A stretch of 64,000 nt of DNA from Rhodospirillales bacterium (GCA_014859895.1 JACZKS010000106.1:1-64000), one strand, 5' to 3'; counted from the stretch's first letter, positions 48,464 through 57,880 are shown. Notes: a model not told the origin generated them from the letters alone. Program-made: numbers and translations.

Positions 48464-49585
48464 TCAGGAGAATGCATCGGACTCGTCGATGCAAAGATAC
48501 TTGATGGTTTTCCGGTGGTGCGTGTACGAGATATGAAGGAGGCCGTCTTCCGACTGGATAATCGACGGATAGGACAACTCCCTGTTGACTCCGCTAGCGG
48601 AATCGTTGCTCAGACAGTAGCCGTCACCCTCGGCGATGGTGACGATTTTTGGCCACGACTTGCCGCCATCGAGAGACAATGCCAGGGACAACGGCGATCG
48701 TGGCGCCCCCCAGAAGGCACGGCTTTGCGGCGGCTCCTTTGCGCAGGACTGTTCGTCGAGGTCGTCATAGAGGGACGTCCGCCTGCCGGTGGCATCCATC
48801 GCGCTGGCGCGGTTGAACACCATGGCAATGTGACCATTCTTCAGCGTCGTCGCCTGAATGGATGAATTGTTGTTCGGCAGGTCCGTCGGCGACGGCGGAC
48901 TCCAGGTCCTTCCGGCATCGTTGGAAATGCTTCTGTAAATGTGGTCGGCCCAGCGGCTGCGGTAGAACGCCACCAGCTGCCCGTCCGGACGCTTGAGAAT
49001 GTTCATGTGTACGCAGCCGGTGCTGCCGGGCACCGCCACTTCGTCCCAGGTCATGCCCCGGTCGTGAGAAATCTTGACGGCGCTATGGTCGTGCTCTCCG
49101 GTCCAAGTTTCGCCCCCCCTGCTATTGCAGTAGAAGACTGGAAGCAACCACCGATTGTTGTCGAGCACGACTACGGGCTGCCTGACGAATAGGCCTAGCT
49201 CGTCGAACATCTGTCGCGGCTCGCTCCAGCTTTCCCCCAGGTCGGAGGACGTTCTGCACCGGACGAATGCCTGCTGTTGATTGCCGCCGGGCTGTGCGGT
49301 GTAGAACAGCCAGAGCCGCCCGTCCGGGTCGAGGAAAAGCACCGGGTTCTGTTCCGAGCGTTCGGAATCATTGGAGAGTTGAAGCGGGGCGCCCCATTTC
49401 GAACTGCCCTTCCTCCGGCGCGTCATATGGACCGATATGTCCGATTTTCCCTCCATGGTGCCCGCAAACCAGACACAGAGAATATCGCCGTTCGGCAGCG
49501 CGATGAGATTGGAGGCATGATTCTGCACACGATTCGTTGGCAGTGAGACGGCGCTGAAGCGAGGGTGGGTCGGATTGTCGGTCAT
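48464..49585 (-). CDS. Sialidase-family (BNR-repeat) protein
   Basis: This 373-residue six-bladed beta-propeller protein has several Asp-box repeats (SSDLGESWSE, SHDRGMTWDE, SNDAGRTWS, SLDGGKSW) and a closing YPSIIQSEDGLLHISYTHHR strand. It has no signal peptide, so it should act in the cytoplasm on an imported compound. Whether it is a true sialidase cannot be decided. The ATG lies 11 bases beyond the TRAP permease stop, and the operon continues to the aldolase after 130 bases. Confidence 0.78.
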   Translation of the reverse strand: MTDNPTHPRFSAVSLPTNRVQNHASNLIALPNGDILCVWFAGTMEGKSDISVHMTRRRKGSSKWGAPLQLSNDSERSEQNPVLFLDPDGRLWLFYTAQPGGNQQQAFVRCRTSSDLGESWSEPRQMFDELGLFVRQPVVVLDNNRWLLPVFYCNSRGGETWTGEHDHSAVKISHDRGMTWDEVAVPGSTGCVHMNILKRPDGQLVAFYRSRWADHIYRSISNDAGRTWSPPSPTDLPNNNSSIQATTLKNGHIAMVFNRASAMDATGRRTSLYDDLDEQSCAKEPPQSRAFWGAPRSPLSLALSLDGGKSWPKIVTIAEGDGYCLSNDSASGVNRELSYPSIIQSEDGLLHISYTHHRKTIKYLCIDESDAFS

Positions 49586-49596
49586 GATGCGGGGCG

Positions 49597-51492
49597 TCAG
49601 GACTGGCCTGCCTCCGGAAGATTGCGGGCAACACTTTTCTTGAGCAGAAAACACCATCCGATAGCGAAGATGGCGCCGCTTACGCCGACTGACCACGCCA
49701 TCGACAGAGTCGGCGAGAACACCAGAACCAGGCTCAGGACCAGGAACACGGCCCTTTCGGCGATGTTCAGGTTCCCCTTCAGCCACCCCTGCAGAAAGAC
49801 GGCCCAACAGAACGTTGCCAACAGCATGCCCACCGTGGCGATGGCTGTCTGCGCGAGCGAGCCCTGCCATAGAATGGCCGGATCATCGATAAAGCTGAAC
49901 GGCACGAGGAAGATGACCAGCGAGTAGGCAAAGGCCAGCATGCCGGTCTTACTTACATCCGACTTGGCGATGGCGGCCGCGGCATACGAGCACAGCGCCA
50001 CTGGCGGTGTCACCATCGACAGGACGCAGTAGTAGAGGACGAACAAGTTGGCGGCCAGACGATCGACGCCCATGTCCATCAGTGCTGGCGCGAAGACCAG
50101 CGAGCCGATGATATAGGCCGCCACGGTCGGAAGGCCCATGCCCATGATGATGCACCCGACGATCACCATGACGAGGGACAGGTAGAGGTTTCCGGTTCCG
50201 ATCTCGGTCAGCAGCCGCACGAACTTCAAGGCCAGGTTCGATTGGGTGGCCACGACCATGATGACGCCGACGGCGGCTAAGGGCACCGAAATCCACGCCA
50301 TCTGCTTGGCCGTATCCAGGACCATGTCATAGAGGCTTCGCAGTTTGTAGCGCGTGCTCTTACGCAACAGTGGCGCGACGAGCGCGGTTGCCGAACCGAC
50401 GAGCGCGGCGTAGGGCGCCGAATAGCCAGCGACCAGAAACGCGATCAGGGCGACCGGCGCTGCCAGGAGATGGATTCGCGGACGGATCGGCTCGATCTTC
50501 AGAAGCTCCGGCGCCACATTGCCGACCCCGAACTTGCGTGCGCGCAGGTCGACGATGACGAACAGCGCGAAGTAGAATGCAAGTGCGGGCACCAGCGCCG
50601 CCGCCGCGATGGTCAGGTAGGGAATTCCCAGCAGATCCGCCATCACAAAGGCCGCAACCCCCATGACCGGCGGCATCAGTTGGCCTCCCGTTGAGGCAAT
50701 GGCCTCGGTCGCCGCCGCCTGCTCCTTGGAATAGCCGGACCGGTGCATGATGGGGATCGTGAGAACGCCGGTCGATGTTACATTGGCAATGGCCGATCCG
50801 CTCACCATGCCAAAGAGAGCCGAGCCGACCAGCGACATCTTGGCGGCGCCACCGGCAAGCCGGGAGGTGGCCTTCATCGCCAGATCGATGAACAGATTTC
50901 CTCCACCGGTGAAAGAAAAGATTGCCCCGAACATGACGAAATAGAACACGAAGTTGATCGCGGCGCTGGCGGTCACGCCGAATATCCCCTCGGTCTGCAT
51001 CGAAATGATCTCGGCCTGAGTTGCCAGGGTGAAACCCGGGAAGGCGAACAAGCCGGGCATCAGGCTGCCGAAGTAGGCGTATCCCATGAAGACGAGAACC
51101 ACGCTCAACAGCGAAAAGCCGACCGATCGACGCACCCCTTCGAATATCAGCAGAAGCCCTGCGACATGAAGAAAGATGTCGATGGGAAATACCGGATCGA
51201 TGATTTCCAGTCGTCTTTCCAGTCTAGGGATTTCGCCCAGATAGAGCATCGCGATCGTCAGCGCGAGTGCGATAAGGGCGGCATCGACGATTCGCGCGAC
51301 GGCGAGGGTGCCGGGGCGTCCATCGGCCACCCGTATCGGATTGAACGCCAGGACTAGGGCGACGGCCATGTAGACATGAAAGGTCGCTGCCATCAACGGC
51401 GAGGATGGTCTGAAGAACTGCATTGCCAGGAAGGCGACATAAACGAGCGCGAGTATCGCCTGAATGCCGCGCAACAGATTGGCGTAACTCAA
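49597..51492 (-). CDS. TRAP transporter fused permease, TAXI type
   Basis: The protein of about 631 residues has an N-terminal DctQ-like part of four helices and a large DctM-like part with many helices (PGFTLATQAEIISMQTEGIF, GSAIANVTSTGVLTIP, STGGQLMPPVMGVAAFVMAD). Fused permeases work with TAXI receptors and use ion gradients. GGAGG lies six bases before a TTG, taken as start; the upstream frame also allows an ATG adding ~32 unlikely residues. The receptor gene lies just upstream, separated by an inter-gene stem-loop. Confidence 0.85.
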   Translation of the reverse strand: MSYANLLRGIQAILALVYVAFLAMQFFRPSSPLMAATFHVYMAVALVLAFNPIRVADGRPGTLAVARIVDAALIALALTIAMLYLGEIPRLERRLEIIDPVFPIDIFLHVAGLLLIFEGVRRSVGFSLLSVVLVFMGYAYFGSLMPGLFAFPGFTLATQAEIISMQTEGIFGVTASAAINFVFYFVMFGAIFSFTGGGNLFIDLAMKATSRLAGGAAKMSLVGSALFGMVSGSAIANVTSTGVLTIPIMHRSGYSKEQAAATEAIASTGGQLMPPVMGVAAFVMADLLGIPYLTIAAAALVPALAFYFALFVIVDLRARKFGVGNVAPELLKIEPIRPRIHLLAAPVALIAFLVAGYSAPYAALVGSATALVAPLLRKSTRYKLRSLYDMVLDTAKQMAWISVPLAAVGVIMVVATQSNLALKFVRLLTEIGTGNLYLSLVMVIVGCIIMGMGLPTVAAYIIGSLVFAPALMDMGVDRLAANLFVLYYCVLSMVTPPVALCSYAAAAIAKSDVSKTGMLAFAYSLVIFLVPFSFIDDPAILWQGSLAQTAIATVGMLLATFCWAVFLQGWLKGNLNIAERAVFLVLSLVLVFSPTLSMAWSVGVSGAIFAIGWCFLLKKSVARNLPEAGQS

Positions 51493-51640
51493 AATGCACC
51501 TCCAAGACCGGTCATCTCTGGTTGTTCCGTCTGTACAATCGGTCGAGTTTGCTGAGTGTTTGCTGGCGCATGTGGGGAAGGGGGCCATGTCGTCATCGTA
51601 CAACATCGCGTTGCGCCGTCCCCGAGACGGGAGCCGGTAA

Positions 51641-51693
51641 CCCGGGCGCCCTGTCGCCGCACCTCGGAAAAGGCGGGCGGTGGGCGACCCGGG
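51641..51693 (-). other. Inter-gene stem-loop between TRAP receptor and permease
   Basis: The arms CCCGGGCGCCC (51641–51651) and GGGCG-A-CCCGGG (51682–51693) can pair with one bulge. It has no T-run, so it is probably a message-stabilising or attenuating hairpin giving more receptor than permease rather than a full terminator. Confidence 0.5.
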
Positions 51694-51707
51694 GTGCCAG
51701 TTTCACA

Positions 51708-52718
51708 TTACTTGATCCAACCCTGTTCGCGATAATAGCGTGCGGCGCCGGGATGCAGGTCGAGCACCACCTGGTCGGGTTGCGCGGCTGCCTTCGGGTC
51801 CCAGTCGCTGAGCGCGGGATAGGTGCTGCCGATCTTGCCGGCGTTTTCGACGAGCGCCTTGGTCGCCTGGTAAATGACCGCGTCGGGTACATCCTTGTGG
51901 GCGATTAGGATCGTCGGCGAGGTGGGGTTGATGTAGTCTGCCGTCGCCCCGCGGTAGCTGCCAGCCGGCATAACGCCCGCGGGTGCGCCCAGCTTTGTCA
52001 TGAAATCGAGAACCTTCTGCGGGATGGGCACGAAGACCATCTCGGTGGTCAGTGTCACTTCGGCCATGGTCGCTTGGCCAACCGGGGCATTCTCGATATA
52101 GACATCGGCGGTTCCGTCCCGGATCATTTGCGCGATCTGGGCCGTGCTGATCTGCGTGATGGCGTTTTTGGCGCGCAGTTGCTCGAGGCCGGTCCCAAGC
52201 GCTTGGAACATGTAGTCGGCGACAATCGGCACCTGCGATCCGGTCGGCTTCATGACGAACCGGGGCAGAGAGGTGGCGCTGACCAGCTTTTCGAAGGTGT
52301 CATTGCCGGTCCGCTGAACGTAATCCTTGCGGGCGGCGACCGTGGTATGAGCGATCTGGAGACCGCCAACGACGGTGCGGATGTCCTTGCTTGGGCGCCC
52401 TTCGAATTCTTTGCCGATGCCGTCGCGGGCCCAGACCGCCGCGTTGGCCGTCGCGAAGCCCAATTCGGCCGCCTTAGTGTGGACGGCGAGGGGATTGGCC
52501 ATTCCGCCGCCACGCGGCAGCACCTCCACCGCGATCTTGTGTTGGCCCGACGACGCCGAAATGATCTCGCCGAAGGTCGAGCCGTAGGAATACCAGCTTG
52601 CTCCTGGCGCCTGACTGATGAGTTTGAGCTGTACATCTTGGGCGCTTGCGGAATGGTTCAGCAGGGGCAGTACGGCGATCGTTCCGCCGAGCGCAACACA
52701 CTTCAACAACCGGTTCAT
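51708..52718 (-). CDS. TRAP transporter solute receptor, TAXI family
   Basis: This 336-residue periplasmic binding protein has a signal peptide (LLKCVALGGTIAVLPLLNHSASA) and TAXI motifs (GASWYSYGSTFGEIIS, LGFATANAAVW, APAGVMPAGSYRG). It delivers the substrate to the fused permease encoded next. GAGGAGGAG lies upstream of the ATG. Together with the sialidase-like protein and aldolase it suggests uptake of an acidic sugar, but the ligand cannot be predicted from sequence. Confidence 0.87.
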   Translation of the reverse strand: MNRLLKCVALGGTIAVLPLLNHSASAQDVQLKLISQAPGASWYSYGSTFGEIISASSGQHKIAVEVLPRGGGMANPLAVHTKAAELGFATANAAVWARDGIGKEFEGRPSKDIRTVVGGLQIAHTTVAARKDYVQRTGNDTFEKLVSATSLPRFVMKPTGSQVPIVADYMFQALGTGLEQLRAKNAITQISTAQIAQMIRDGTADVYIENAPVGQATMAEVTLTTEMVFVPIPQKVLDFMTKLGAPAGVMPAGSYRGATADYINPTSPTILIAHKDVPDAVIYQATKALVENAGKIGSTYPALSDWDPKAAAQPDQVVLDLHPGAARYYREQGWIK

Positions 52719-53027
52719 TTTCTCCTCCTCGAAGTGATGGCCGTTTCGGCCGACTCTCGACGGCGGCTGTGTCACTCGGGCCTGTGCAACGGCGCCGTCT
52801 CCGCTGACGTATTCCGTGATTGCCCGACGTTGGCGGTCATCCGGCAACATCCGTATCGACACCCCGTGTATCTATCGCCGCCATGAGCGGATCGACGGTC
52901 AACCAACCAGGACGGGTTCTCGAGTGCCAAAACGGTGTCTTTCCACGCGGGGCGGCTCGGCCATTTATTGGTTATCGCACGGATCGCCGTGCGCCCAGCC
53001 TGAACCCCACTCCCTGTGCTTGCCTAG

Positions 53028-53051
53028 TGATCGGATTCCGATCATATGATC
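53028..53051. promoter_or_regulatory. Overlapping palindromes upstream of the TRAP/sialidase operon
   Basis: A perfect 17-base palindrome (TGATCGGA-T-TCCGATCA, 53028–53044) overlaps a perfect 12-base one (GATCATATGATC, 53040–53051). They lie in the 454-base gap before the TRAP receptor gene, about 310 bases upstream of its start, next to the IclR gene. They are probable regulator sites; no other feature was found in 52719–53172. Confidence 0.5.
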
Positions 53052-53172
53052 GATTAAAATTCTGCGCGTTCGTACGGAGCTTGTCAACGTCTATGTCGGG
53101 TGGCCGTCGCTTCGGCCTTTGACGGGTGGATACGCGCCTATCTCCGAGGGAGGGGATGCGGAGTGGTGGAGC

Positions 53173-54021
53173 CTAGCGGCGCAAAAACGTGGGGGAAATC
53201 GAGAATTGGCCATCGGCAAGCCGGCTAAATGAGAACTTCACGGCATCCGACAGTTCTTTAGCGGCCGTGAGGACCGCCGGGGTGGCTCGTTCGATAAAGC
53301 TTTCCATGCGCATGCGCTCGGACGTGATGGTGAGACTGATGCCGCCGACCGGGACTCCATCGGCGTCAAGAACCGGTGCCGCCACCGTTCGCAAACCGAA
53401 GGCGTTCTCTCCGTCGGAGACGGCGTATCCTTGAGAGCGGACCAGTTCCATGCGTTTGAGCAACTCCTCGAGCCCCACGAGTGTCCTCTCCGAAAACTTG
53501 GTCCGGTGCGAGGCATTCAGGCGGTCGATCTGTTCCTGGCGGGGCAGGAACGCAAGCATTGCATGGCCGAGGGCAGCGGCGTAGGCCTTGGTTCGGGTTC
53601 CTGGGCGACGGTCGAACCCCGAAAGCGATAGCCCGCTCTCGATCCGGACGATGTAGACTACGTCGTCGCGGTCCAGCACTCCATAGGACGCCGCATCGGC
53701 GATCTCCGGCACCAGTTCCCGCAGAATCGGAAATGCGTGTTCGCGAAGATCCGAACCCATCAACGCGTTGTAGCCGATCTGCAGGCACTTCAGGGTCAGG
53801 CGAAAGCGTTTGTTGTCGTTGGTGGCGCGAAGAAATCCTAAAGAAACCAGGGTGTGGACCATGCGAAATGCCGTACCGCGGTCGATGCCCGCCCGTGCCG
53901 CGATCTCGGGCAATGACAATTCCGGCTCGTCGGCCTGGAAGACCGAAAGCACACCAAGCACTTTAGCCGCGGAACGGACTTTGTTCTTCTCGTTCTCCAT
54001 CGGGTCACGCCGCTCGACCAT
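53173..54021 (-). CDS. IclR-family transcriptional regulator
   Basis: This 282-residue regulator has an N-terminal winged HTH (SAAKVLGVLSVFQADEPELS, LPEIAARAGIDRGTAFRMVH) and a C-terminal effector domain (about 90–265: DAASYGVLDRDDVVYIVRIE, RTKAYAAALGHAMLAFLP). IclR proteins usually control catabolic genes next to them. It lies between the TRAP/sialidase operon and the divergent alcohol dehydrogenase operon and may control both. A second ATG 21 bases in would also serve as start. Confidence 0.87.
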   Translation of the reverse strand: MVERRDPMENEKNKVRSAAKVLGVLSVFQADEPELSLPEIAARAGIDRGTAFRMVHTLVSLGFLRATNDNKRFRLTLKCLQIGYNALMGSDLREHAFPILRELVPEIADAASYGVLDRDDVVYIVRIESGLSLSGFDRRPGTRTKAYAAALGHAMLAFLPRQEQIDRLNASHRTKFSERTLVGLEELLKRMELVRSQGYAVSDGENAFGLRTVAAPVLDADGVPVGGISLTITSERMRMESFIERATPAVLTAAKELSDAVKFSFSRLADGQFSISPTFLRR

Positions 54022-54046
54022 TGAAATCTTCTCCGTGATCGCTATC

Positions 54047-54056
54047 CGAACGTTCG
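54047..54056. promoter_or_regulatory. Perfect 10-base palindrome near the iclR start
   Basis: CGAACGTTCG, 26 bases upstream of the IclR start, is placed where an autoregulator would bind. Confidence 0.4.
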
Positions 54057-54148
54057 TTTGGTTGTCTACAGTGCGGCCGGTGCCCTGTCAACACGAGGGC
54101 GGAGGGGGCGAGGGAGGTAGAGAAAACGGTTGGCAACGAGTTCTATGT

Positions 54149-54163
54149 GTTCGGAATCCGTTC
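54149..54163. promoter_or_regulatory. Operator-like site GTTCGGAATCCGTTC
   Basis: It shares the TTCGGAAT core with the site at 54280 and CGGAnTCCG with the palindrome at 53032. Middle of the 337-base divergent region; no other gene was found in that region. Confidence 0.4.
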
Positions 54164-54279
54164 AAAAAATGCAAATCCGTATCACCCAGACAAACAGTTG
54201 TGCCAGAAATGATATAGGAATTCTGCCGACTGGTTGACAACGGTTAGGATTGGAGCCACCATGCATTTAGTCGCTGTAT

Positions 54280-54294
54280 GTTCGGAATGCGAAC
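54280..54294. promoter_or_regulatory. Operator-like inverted repeat GTTCGGAATGCGAAC
   Basis: A perfect inverted repeat of GTTCG/CGAAC around GAATG, 65 bases upstream of the alcohol dehydrogenase start. Its position suits a repressor or activator site for that operon. Confidence 0.5.
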
Positions 54295-54358
54295 TAACGT
54301 ATCAAAATTATATCGTGCCCCGACGTTCCACATAGGAACGGCGGCCGGAGGATCTGTT

Positions 54359-55504
54359 TTGTCCAGCCTTGCCCGTCCCGTCACTCTGCAATTTCCGCCT
54401 TCCCTCGAACTTGGCCAGGGAACCGCATCGGCAGTCGGCCGCTGGGTCGAGGCGCAGGGGTGCCGCCGCGTTCTGGTGGTCGCGGACGCCTTCAATGGAG
54501 ACCGGATCGACCGGCTGGGGTTGCCCGGTCAGGCGGTTGTCTTCGATCGGGTCAAGCCCGAACCGGACATCGCCAACCTCGAAGCTCTTCTTGCCGTGGC
54601 GCGCGAAGCGGCGCCCGATCTCGTGGTCGGGTTCGGCGGCGGCAGCGCGATGGACTTGGCCAAATTGGCGGCCGTCCTTCACGATTGCGGGCAGACGCTT
54701 TCCGACGTGGTCGGTGCCGGCCGTGTCGCCGGACGACGAAGCGCCTTGATCCAGGTGCCGACAACGTCGGGGACCGGCAGCGAATGCGGCACCCGCGCGC
54801 TGGTGACCGATGCGGCCAACAGCCGGAAACTGGCGGTGGAGAGCCGCCACATGTTGGCCGACGTGGCGGTCATTGATCCGGAATTGACGACCTCGGTCCC
54901 GCCCGCGGTGACGGCGGCGACGGGTGTCGATGCCTTGGCGCACTGCGTGGAATCCTTCACCAACCGCAAGTCCCACCCGCTCGTCGATCTCTATGCCGAG
55001 GAGGGCATCCGGCTCGTCGGTCTGCATCTGGCGCGCGCCGTTGCTGCCGGCGACGATTGCGAGGCGCGGATGGGCATGAGCCTGGCCAGCATGTATGGCG
55101 GGCTCTGCCTTGGCCCTGTCAACACGGCGGCCGGCCACGCCGTCGCCTACCCGCTGGGGACCCGTTTCGGCCTGCCGCATGGCCTGGCCAACGCCCTGAT
55201 CTTCCCTTACGTCCTGGCATTCAACGCTCCAGCCTGTCCTACCAAGACGGCCCGCATTCTCGACCTGCTGGGGCAGCCCGGCGGCGATGCCCCGTCGGAG
55301 GAAGAGGTCTTCCGTCTCGCCGGCGGCTTCTGCCGACGCCTCGGCATCGATGCCACCACCAGCGTTCCTGCCCTCGCAGAGGGAGATCTGGAGGCAATGG
55401 CCGACGAAGCATTTTCGATCAAGCGCCTGCTCGACAACAACCCACGGGAGGTCGGTCGCGACGACATCCTCGGCATGTACCGTCACTTGGCGGGCAACCA
55501 GTGA
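54359..55504 (+). CDS. Iron-containing alcohol dehydrogenase family protein
   Basis: This 381-residue group III dehydrogenase has the NAD site VGFGGGSAMDLAKLAAVL, the substrate/metal region PTTSGTGSECGTRALV, and DALAHCVESF plus GLPHGLANAL, which hold the metal-binding Asp and His residues. It likely interconverts a carbonyl and hydroxyl group of a sugar-acid intermediate. GGAGG lies about seven bases before a TTG, taken as start, which gives the family's usual length; the earlier ATG at 54278 would place the operator inside the gene. It starts an operon with the kinase and PdxA2-like genes. Confidence 0.83.
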   Translation: MSSLARPVTLQFPPSLELGQGTASAVGRWVEAQGCRRVLVVADAFNGDRIDRLGLPGQAVVFDRVKPEPDIANLEALLAVAREAAPDLVVGFGGGSAMDLAKLAAVLHDCGQTLSDVVGAGRVAGRRSALIQVPTTSGTGSECGTRALVTDAANSRKLAVESRHMLADVAVIDPELTTSVPPAVTAATGVDALAHCVESFTNRKSHPLVDLYAEEGIRLVGLHLARAVAAGDDCEARMGMSLASMYGGLCLGPVNTAAGHAVAYPLGTRFGLPHGLANALIFPYVLAFNAPACPTKTARILDLLGQPGGDAPSEEEVFRLAGGFCRRLGIDATTSVPALAEGDLEAMADEAFSIKRLLDNNPREVGRDDILGMYRHLAGNQ

Positions 55505-55567
55505 CGTGAGACAACAGGGGAGACCCCGATTGAGCTTCTTCCGGTACGGGTGTTTTCAAGGGTTGGA

Positions 55568-56812
55568 ATGCTAGAAATCGCCGTCATCGCCGACGATCTG
55601 ACGGGGGCCGCCGACACCGGCATCCAGTTTCGGGCTCTCTATGGCCAGACGCTGCTGATGGCCGACAACGGGCTGGCGGCGCGGCCGCCGCAACCGATGC
55701 CCGAAGTGCTGACGGTCCACACGATGAGCCGGGCGCTGCCGGTCGGGCAGGCTCGCGCCCGGGTTCGGCTGGCTGCCGAAAGATTGACCTTGTGGCGGCC
55801 GGGCCGGGTGTTCAAGAAGGTGGATTCCTGCCTGCGCGGCAACATCGGTGCCGAGACCGACGCCTTGATGGACACGCTGGGCTTGTCGATGAGCTTCATT
55901 GCGCCGGCCTTTCCCAAGGTCGGGCGCACGACCGTAGACGATGTGCATCGCGTGCATGGCCAGCCGGTAGCCGAAAGCGAGATGGGCCGAGATCCGGCCA
56001 CCCCGGTGACGGAAAGCCGGCTGTCAAAGGTCATCGCCGCCCAGAGCCATCATCCGGTCGGTCACGTCGACCTTGCGACGGTGGCGGCGGGCGGGGAAGC
56101 CCTGGTGGCGGCGGTCGAGCGGCTGGCCGGGCAGGGTTCCCGCCACATCCTCTTCGACATCGCCGAGCAGGACCATTTGTCGGCGGTGGCCGGCCTGGCA
56201 CTCAAGCATTTTCCGGGCGCCCTGCTGGTCGGCTCGGCGGGCCTGGCCCAGGGTCTGTGCGATTGCTACCCCCATCGAGCGGCATCACCTCCTTCCGTTC
56301 GCAGGGTGCCAGGCCATCACCTGATCGCGCTGGGCACGGCTTCGCCGCGGGCTCGCCGTCAGGTCGAGGTGCTGGAGGCGACCTATCCCTGCGCCCTCAT
56401 CGAATTGGATGCCGGGCGCCTCGCCAAGACCGATCTGGTACCCGAAGAAGCCGATCTCGCCGATTTGGCGGATGCCTTGGCGGGCGGCGACGTGGTGGCG
56501 CGTATCGCGCCGCCGCCGGGCGACACTTCGGCCCGCACCACCCGTCGGGTGGCCGGAGGCTTCGGCGCCCTCATCGCCGCCCTGGTGGCGCGCATGCCGC
56601 CGGCCAGCTTGTTTCTGTCGGGGGGCGACACGGCACTCTCAGTGTTGGGGAGGCTGGGCGCGCGCGGGCTTCGGCTGGAGAGCGAAATCGTGCCCGGCCT
56701 GGTGCTGGGCACCGTGGTCGGCTGTGCCTTCGAAGGGTTGGCGGTGGGTACCAAGCCTGGCGCCTTCGGCGACGACGACGCGCTGCTCAAATGGCGTGAA
56801 TTCTGGTCATGA
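55568..56812 (+). CDS. Four-carbon acid sugar kinase family (DUF1537)
   Basis: This 414-residue kinase has the substrate-binding N-domain AVIADDLTGAADTGIQF, KVDSCLRGNIGAE and FIAPAFPKVGRTT, and the C-terminal nucleotide domain FLSGGDTALSVL with GTVVGCAFEG and TKPGAFG. Characterised relatives phosphorylate D-threonate, D-erythronate and similar acids. It lies between the alcohol dehydrogenase and a PdxA2-like gene, an established kinase–dehydrogenase pair that yields dihydroxyacetone phosphate. The precise acid cannot be told. Confidence 0.87.
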   Translation: MLEIAVIADDLTGAADTGIQFRALYGQTLLMADNGLAARPPQPMPEVLTVHTMSRALPVGQARARVRLAAERLTLWRPGRVFKKVDSCLRGNIGAETDALMDTLGLSMSFIAPAFPKVGRTTVDDVHRVHGQPVAESEMGRDPATPVTESRLSKVIAAQSHHPVGHVDLATVAAGGEALVAAVERLAGQGSRHILFDIAEQDHLSAVAGLALKHFPGALLVGSAGLAQGLCDCYPHRAASPPSVRRVPGHHLIALGTASPRARRQVEVLEATYPCALIELDAGRLAKTDLVPEEADLADLADALAGGDVVARIAPPPGDTSARTTRRVAGGFGALIAALVARMPPASLFLSGGDTALSVLGRLGARGLRLESEIVPGLVLGTVVGCAFEGLAVGTKPGAFGDDDALLKWREFWS

Positions 56813-56825
56813 GGAAGGAATGAAC

Positions 56826-57860
56826 ATGGGCCTGCCCATCCTGGCCATCACCATGGGCGATCCGGCCGGCATCGGCGCCGAGATCGCCGTCAAGACCCTG
56901 GCCGAGAAGGAGATGTACGGAATCTGCCGGCCGCTGATCATCGGCGACGCCTGCGTCATGGAGGACGCGGTGCGCCTTTGCAGGCTCGATCTAGCGATCA
57001 ATGCCATCGAGGAACCGGCGGCGGGGAAATATCGATCCGGTATCCTCGATGTCCTCGACATGGGCACCCTGACGCTCAAGGAACACGTCTACAAGCAGGT
57101 TACCGCCCGGCAGGGCGATGCCGCCTACCGTTACGTCGCCAAGGCCATCGAGCTGGCCATGGCCGGCAAGGTGGACGGCACCGTTACCGGACCGATCAAC
57201 AAGGAATCCCTCAACCTCGCCGGCCACCACTACTCGGGCCATACCGAGATCTATGGGGCGCTCACCGGCACCAAAGACTATGCCATGATGCTGGCCGACG
57301 GCGACTTCCGGGTGGTGCACGTCTCCACCCACGTCAGCTTGCGCCAGGCCTGCGACCGGGTGAAGACACCGCGCGTGCTCAGGGTCATCGAACTGGCCGA
57401 CGCCGCCTTGAAGCAACTGGGCATCGCCAAGCCCCGCATCGGGGTCGCCGGCCTCAACCCCCATTGCGGCGAGGCCCGCATGTTCGGCACCGAGGACGAG
57501 GACGAGATCCGGCCCGCCGTCGAACTGGCAAAGGCCGCCGGCATCGCCGCCGACGGACCGCTGCCAGCCGATACCATCTTCTCCAAGATGGCCGGCGGAA
57601 TGTTCGACATCGTGGTCGTCATGTATCACGACCAGGGCCACATTCCGACCAAGCTGATCGGCTTCAAGTACGACGGCAAGACCGACACCTGGGGCCAGAT
57701 GGCCGGCGTCAACATCACGCTGGGCCTGCCGATCATCCGCGTTTCGGTCGACCACGGCACCGCCTTCGATCGGGCCGGCGAAGGTCGCGCCAATCCGCAA
57801 TCCCTCATCGAGGCGGTGCGCTACGCTGCTCGTTTCGCCAGGGGCCGCCAAGCCGCCTGA
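56826..57860 (+). CDS. PdxA2-like 4-phospho-acid sugar dehydrogenase
   Basis: The 344-residue protein belongs to the PdxA family (LPILAITMGDPAGIGAEIAV, TGPINKESLNLAGHHYSGHT, NPHCGEARMFGTEDEDEI, MYHDQGHIPTKLIGF). The His residues bind the metal and the Lys/Arg residues the phosphate. Next to a DUF1537 kinase it is the PdxA2 type, which oxidises and decarboxylates the phosphorylated four-carbon acid, rather than the vitamin B6 enzyme. The second ATG has GGAAGGA at better spacing than the first, six bases earlier. Confidence 0.88.
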   Translation: MGLPILAITMGDPAGIGAEIAVKTLAEKEMYGICRPLIIGDACVMEDAVRLCRLDLAINAIEEPAAGKYRSGILDVLDMGTLTLKEHVYKQVTARQGDAAYRYVAKAIELAMAGKVDGTVTGPINKESLNLAGHHYSGHTEIYGALTGTKDYAMMLADGDFRVVHVSTHVSLRQACDRVKTPRVLRVIELADAALKQLGIAKPRIGVAGLNPHCGEARMFGTEDEDEIRPAVELAKAAGIAADGPLPADTIFSKMAGGMFDIVVVMYHDQGHIPTKLIGFKYDGKTDTWGQMAGVNITLGLPIIRVSVDHGTAFDRAGEGRANPQSLIEAVRYAARFARGRQAA

Positions 57861-57880
57861 ACGCCAGCCCGCGAGCGGTC

